Under the pieces are notes generated by a model, which was not told where the DNA came from, ran no database searches, and saw only the letters and a program-made list of their open reading frames with translations. Below are positions 60,744-64,000 of a stretch of DNA of 64,000 nt, in pieces; position 1 is the stretch's first letter, and every line of letters starts with the position of its first letter. Location: assembly GCF_021261325.1 (NCBI RefSeq), contig NZ_JAJSBI010000025.1, positions 1 through 64,000 on the forward strand, in the 5' to 3' direction. Source of the stretch: Streptomyces guryensis (GTDB lineage: Bacteria > Actinomycetota > Actinomycetes > Streptomycetales > Streptomycetaceae). The translations under genes were made by a program, and so were the position numbers.

Positions 60744-60997
60744 GCAGACCTCCCAGAGTCGAGGGCTGATGCCCCGGAGGTGTCCATCGCGCCCGAAAAC
60801 CGTAGCGTCGCCGCCCTCGACCGCGCAGGCCCCCCGAGGAACGGGACGCAAACGCCCCGCACCGCTCACCCTGCCGCTCCCCGAATTCTCCTTTTCAGTC
60901 TGGAGATGCCGGATTCGGTCGACCAGAGCGCCAACCGGCCCTCGTGTGGGCATCAGCACACTCCTCCGTCCCAGGTCAACAGCAAGTTGACTGCCCT
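60744..60997. other. Intergenic region between DUF397 gene and cobalamin riboswitch
   Basis: I see no gene here. It should hold the promoters of the DUF397 gene (minus) and of the cob operon (plus). TTGACT (60987-60992) followed by TGGACT after 17 bases (61010-61015) is a possible promoter of the cob transcript. Confidence 0.4.
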
Positions 60998-61135
60998 TCC
61001 AGGCCGTGGTGGACTGCCGAGGCCATGTACGGCGGCAAGAGAGGAAGCCGGTGAAAGTCCGGCGCGGTCCCGCCACTGTCACCGGGGTAGTAAGCCCCGG
61101 GAGCCAGGAACTCTCACCGTCGGTCTCGTCGAACC
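60998..61135 (+). ncRNA. Cobalamin riboswitch
   Basis: The segment shows the conserved cobalamin-aptamer blocks in order: AGAGGAAGCCGGTGAAAGTC (about 61030-61049), CCGGCGCGGTCCCGCCACTG (61050-61069), and AGCCAGGAACTCT (the B12 box, 61100-61112). Boundaries are approximate. It lies upstream of cobD-cobQ-cobN. When adenosylcobalamin binds, such riboswitches usually block expression of the downstream biosynthesis genes. Confidence 0.92.
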
Positions 61136-61169
61136 AGGGCGCGGACACCCTGAGTGAGGACATATCGCC

Positions 61170-61229
61170 ATGTGCGGCTGCCTGTTGAACTTCAACGCCC
61201 CGGTTCTGCCCGACCCCACGGCCGGCTGA
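61170..61229 (+). CDS. 19-residue Cys-Gly-Cys leader ORF between riboswitch and cobD
   Basis: ATG at 61170 opens MCGCLLNFNAPVLPDPTAG, ending at TGA 61227-61229, four bases before the cobD ATG at 61234. GAGGA lies about 10 bases before its ATG. The close stop-to-start distance suggests that its translation is coupled to cobD. The CxC motif at residues 2-4 may bind metal. It is unknown to me as a described peptide. Confidence 0.5.
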   Translation: MCGCLLNFNAPVLPDPTAG

Positions 61230-61233
61230 GCCG

Positions 61234-62325
61234 ATGCGTGCCGATCGCGTCTTCGCGTACGGCGCCGCCGCCGGCCTCCTCGGTGACCTCCTGCTCGGCG
61301 ATCCGCGCCACGGGCATCCGGTCGCCGTGTTCGGACGGGCCGCGGGGGCCGTGGAACGGGTGTTGTGGCGGGACCACCGCGGGTGGGGCGCGCTGCACAC
61401 CGCCGCGTGCGCCGGGAGCGCCATCGCGCTCGGTGCCGTGGCGCAGAAGGCCGTACGCCCCTCCCGTACCGCGTCCCTCGCGCTGACCGCCGCCGCCACC
61501 TGGGCCGTCGTCGGGGGGACTTCGCTCGCGCGGGAGGCCCGTGTCATCGGGCGTGCGCTGGAGGCCGGGGACATTGAGGGCGCCCGGGCCAGGCTGCCGC
61601 ATCTGTGCGGGCGGGATCCGCAGGCCCTGGACGCCGACGGGATGGCGCGGGCCGTGGTGGAGTCCGTCGCCGAGAACACGTCCGACGCCGTGGTGGGGGC
61701 GCTGGTCTGGGGGGCCGTCGGCGGGGTGCCGGGGCTGCTCGGATTCCGGGCCGTCAACACCCTCGACGCCATGGTCGGGCACAAGTCGGTCAAGTACCGG
61801 CGGTACGGGTGGGCTTCGGCTCGGCTGGACGACGTGGCGGGGTGGCCGGGGGCGCGTCTGACCGCTGCGCTCGCGACCGTCGCAGGGGGCGACCCCCGCG
61901 GGGCCGTGCGCGCCTGGCGTGCCGACGCCGGGAAGCACCCGAGCCCCAACGCCGGGCCCGTGGAGGCGTCGTTCGCGGGAGCGCTGGGGGTGCGGCTGGG
62001 CGGGACGTTGTCGTACGGGGGGCGGGTCGAGCATCGGCCTGTGCTGAACGGGGAGGGGCGGGCCGTGGAGGTCGGGGACATCGAGCGGGCCGTGCGGTTG
62101 TCGCGGCGGGTGGGGTGGCTGGCGTTGGGGGTGAGTGCGGCTGGGTCGGTGTTGCGAGGCCGGGTCGCGCGGCGCCCGGCGGTGGGGGCCGTGCCCACCC
62201 TCCCCCACTCTCGGCTTCGCTCGAGCGGGGGGACCCCCATCGCCCTGCGGAACGACTGCCCACAGCGGTCGCGGAGCGGTGCCGCACAGCGGTCGGCCGG
62301 CGAGCGGCCGGGGTGGGTGTCATGA
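61234..62325 (+). CDS. cobD: Adenosylcobinamide-phosphate synthase CobD/CbiB
   Basis: The 363-residue membrane enzyme joins aminopropanol phosphate to adenosylcobyric acid in cobalamin synthesis. It has GLLGDLLLGDPRHGHPVAVF near the N-terminus, the ENTSDAVVGALVWGAVGGVP motif near residue 149, HKSVKYRRYGWASARLDDV and the NAGPVEASFAGALGVRLGGT motif. Several helices are expected. Residues after about 320 (VPTLPHSRLRSSGGTPIALR onward) are encoded by a dispersed repeat and look non-native. The stop overlaps cobQ by ATGA. Confidence 0.92.
   Translation: MRADRVFAYGAAAGLLGDLLLGDPRHGHPVAVFGRAAGAVERVLWRDHRGWGALHTAACAGSAIALGAVAQKAVRPSRTASLALTAAATWAVVGGTSLAREARVIGRALEAGDIEGARARLPHLCGRDPQALDADGMARAVVESVAENTSDAVVGALVWGAVGGVPGLLGFRAVNTLDAMVGHKSVKYRRYGWASARLDDVAGWPGARLTAALATVAGGDPRGAVRAWRADAGKHPSPNAGPVEASFAGALGVRLGGTLSYGGRVEHRPVLNGEGRAVEVGDIERAVRLSRRVGWLALGVSAAGSVLRGRVARRPAVGAVPTLPHSRLRSSGGTPIALRNDCPQRSRSGAAQRSAGERPGWVS
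62194..62244 (+). repeat. Dispersed repeat at the 3' end of cobD
   Basis: The run CCCACCCTCCCCCACTCTCG (62194-62213) followed by GCTTCGCTCGAGCGGGGGGA (62214-62233) matches a very common Streptomyces intergenic element as I remember it. Here it lies inside the cobD coding sequence and replaces the expected C-terminus. Further short repeats (CACAGCGGTCG, around 62261 and 62285) follow. Confidence 0.6.
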
Positions 62326-63833
62326 GCGGCGGGGGGCTTCTCGTCGCCGGTACCACCTCCGACGCCGGTAAGAGTGTTGTCACCGCCGGGATCTGTCGTT
62401 GGCTGGTGCGGCAGGGGGTCAAGGTCGCGCCGTTCAAGGCGCAGAACATGTCCCTCAACTCGTTCGTGACGCGTGAGGGCGCCGAGATCGGGCGGGCGCA
62501 GGCCATGCAGGCGCAGGCCTGCCGGGTCGAGCCGACCGCGCTGATGAACCCCGTGCTGCTCAAGCCCGGTGGCGAGCAGAGCAGTCAGGTCGTGCTGATG
62601 GGCAAGCCCGTCGGCGAGCTGAGTGCGCGGGGCTATCACGGTGGACGCCAGCAGCAACTTCTGGGGACGGTGCTCGACTGTCTCGCCGAGTTGCGGGGCA
62701 CGTATGACGCCGTGATCTGTGAGGGTGCGGGTTCTCCCGCCGAGATCAACCTGCGCCGGACCGACATCGTGAACATGGGGATCGCCCGCAACGCACGGCT
62801 TCCCGTGGTCGTGGTCGGTGACATCGACCGTGGCGGGGTCTTCGCCTCCTTCTTCGGGACCGTCGCCCTGCTCTCGTCCGAGGACCAGGAGCTCGTCGCC
62901 GGATTCCTCGTCAACAAGTTCCGCGGGGACGTCAGCCTCCTGGAGCCCGGGCTGGACATGCTGCACGGGCTCACCGGGCGGCGGACGTACGGCGTGCTCC
63001 CCTTCCAACACGGCCTCGGCATCGACGAGGAGGACGGGCTGCGGGTCTCGCTGCGGGGGACGGTCCGGGAGTCGAACGTCGCGCCGCCCGTAGGCGAGGA
63101 CGTGCTGCGGGTCGCCGTCTGCGCGATCCCGCTCATGTCCAACTTCACCGACGTGGACGCGCTGGCCGCCGAACCGGGTGTGGTGGTGCGGTTCGTGGAC
63201 CGGCCGGAGGAGCTCGCCGACGCCGACCTCGTCGTCGTTCCGGGGACCCGGGGGACGGTGAAGGCCCTGGAATGGCTGCGGGAGAGAGGACTTGCGGACG
63301 CCCTTGTCCGCAGGGCCGCCGAGCAACGGCCCGTCCTCGGCATCTGCGGCGGCTTCCAGGTCCTCGGCGAGCACATCGAGGACGAGGTCGAGAGCCGGCG
63401 CGGGCATGTGGACGCGCTCGGAGTGCTGCCCGTGCGGGTGCGGTTCGCCCGTGAGAAGACCCTCACCCGACCGGTGGGGGAAGCCCTCGGCGAGCACGTC
63501 GAGGGGTACGAGATCCATCACGGGGTCGCCTCGATAACCGCCGGGGATGCCTTCCTGGACGGTTGCCGGGTCGGGCAGACCTGGGGCACGCACTGGCACG
63601 GTTCGCTGGAGTCGGACGGCTTCCGGCGGGCCTTTCTGCGCGAGGTGGCGGCCGCCGCGGGCCGTCGTTTCGTGCCGGCGCCCGACACCTCCTTCGCCGC
63701 GCTGCGCGAGGAGCAGCTCGACCGGCTCGGCGACCTGATCGAACAACACGCGGACACGGACGCGCTGTGGCGGCTCATCGAGTCGGGCGCGCCGCAAGGA
63801 CTGCCTTTCATTCCACCGGGAGCGCCCGCATGA
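62322..63833 (+). CDS. cobQ: Cobyric acid synthase CobQ/CbiP
   Basis: The 503-residue enzyme amidates adenosylcobyrinic acid a,c-diamide to adenosylcobyric acid. It has an N-terminal ATP-binding domain (LVAGTTSDAGKSVVTAGICR; VAPFKAQNMSLNS) and a C-terminal class I glutaminase domain with the nucleophile Cys in VLGICGGFQVLG and the His motif YEIHHG with THWHGSLESD. The ATG at 62322 overlaps the cobD stop. CobD and CobQ are neighbouring steps of the same pathway. Confidence 0.95.
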   Translation: MSGGGLLVAGTTSDAGKSVVTAGICRWLVRQGVKVAPFKAQNMSLNSFVTREGAEIGRAQAMQAQACRVEPTALMNPVLLKPGGEQSSQVVLMGKPVGELSARGYHGGRQQQLLGTVLDCLAELRGTYDAVICEGAGSPAEINLRRTDIVNMGIARNARLPVVVVGDIDRGGVFASFFGTVALLSSEDQELVAGFLVNKFRGDVSLLEPGLDMLHGLTGRRTYGVLPFQHGLGIDEEDGLRVSLRGTVRESNVAPPVGEDVLRVAVCAIPLMSNFTDVDALAAEPGVVVRFVDRPEELADADLVVVPGTRGTVKALEWLRERGLADALVRRAAEQRPVLGICGGFQVLGEHIEDEVESRRGHVDALGVLPVRVRFAREKTLTRPVGEALGEHVEGYEIHHGVASITAGDAFLDGCRVGQTWGTHWHGSLESDGFRRAFLREVAAAAGRRFVPAPDTSFAALREEQLDRLGDLIEQHADTDALWRLIESGAPQGLPFIPPGAPA

Positions 63834-64000
63834 GCACAGTGTTGTTGTTGTCGACCGCCGACACGGATCTGTTGGCGGCCCGGGCCGCGTCCGGTGCCGG
63901 CTACCGGATCGGCAATCCCACCCGGGTGGATGTGACCGAGGAGCTGCCCGCCCTCCTCGACGGCGCCGACCTCGCCGTCGTACGGCTGCTGGGCGGAAAA
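63830..64000 (+). CDS. cobN: Cobaltochelatase subunit CobN (start only)
   Basis: Only the first 57 codons are in the window. They begin MSTVLLLSTADTDLLAARAA and continue ASGAGYRIGNPTRVDVTEEL, typical of the N-terminus of actinobacterial CobN, which inserts cobalt into hydrogenobyrinate a,c-diamide. The start overlaps the cobQ stop by ATGA (63830-63833). The gene runs off the right edge. The assignment rests on this short stretch and the operon context. Confidence 0.8.
   Translation, partial: MSTVLLLSTADTDLLAARAASGAGYRIGNPTRVDVTEELPALLDGADLAVVRLLGGK

Noticed and set aside
60525..63797. Minus-strand open frame of 1090 codons
   Set aside because: Only its last 72 codons (DUF397) are real. The rest is antisense to cobD, cobQ and the riboswitch.

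Overview
The window looks like the chromosomal core of a Streptomyces species. The DNA is very GC-rich, many genes start with GTG or TTG, and neighbouring genes often share ATGA or GTGA overlaps. It carries a chaplin, a Spo0M homologue, SerB, an InhA-type enoyl-ACP reductase, an Rv1747-like FHA/ABC protein and a DUF397 gene. From memory, the gene order matches the S. coelicolor interval around SCO1800 (chpE) to SCO1814/1815 (FabI/FabG) and on to the cobalamin genes. I see no phage, insertion sequence, CRISPR array, tRNA gene or biosynthetic cluster.

Layout. 1-380: leader and promoters of an rRNA operon that runs leftward out of the window. 380-6608: DNA glycosylase, Spo0M, a PEBP-like protein, HNH nuclease, an SPFH/NfeD membrane pair, an ABC ATPase and a hypothetical gene. 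6857-9051: chpE and a GAF histidine kinase/NarL regulator pair. 9276-16842: an SDR/QueA-like pair, a secreted transglycosylase, the FHA/ABC exporter and a large membrane protein. 16843-17594: a gene-poor stretch of short tandem repeats. 17595-24092: serB, SixA phosphatase, an MFS transporter with a 38-residue partner and a divergent GntR regulator, a secreted protein, then fabG-fabI. 24349-33289: the TldD/PmbA pair, tyrS, small membrane proteins, moaA, and the acetate symporter with its DUF485 partner. 33543-36701: two tandem secreted subtilisin-like proteases. 36770-46291: CoA-transferase, CopD, alcohol dehydrogenase, VIT1, DEDDh exonuclease, a zinc-ribbon protein, SURF1, GH15 and an atypical SDR. 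46311-49479: an Asp23/AmaP envelope-stress cluster. 49582-60743: enoyl-CoA hydratase, HTH protein, ABC-F protein, hypothetical genes, a hydrolase, an aldolase, GH25 lysozyme, a phosphate transporter with a PHO-box-like site, and DUF397. 60998-64000: a cobalamin riboswitch followed by cobD-cobQ-cobN, with cobN running off the end.

How the genes work together. Clear units are fabG-fabI (fatty-acid synthesis), tldD-pmbA (peptide processing), DUF485-actP (acetate uptake), the five-gene Asp23 cluster, pit with its small partner (phosphate uptake), and the B12-controlled cob operon. The most interesting signals are regulatory. A seven-codon, apparently leaderless mini-ORF precedes the ABC-F gene. 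A Cys-Gly-Cys 19-residue ORF sits between the B12 riboswitch and cobD. Two short dispersed repeats lie in frame inside tldD and cobD.
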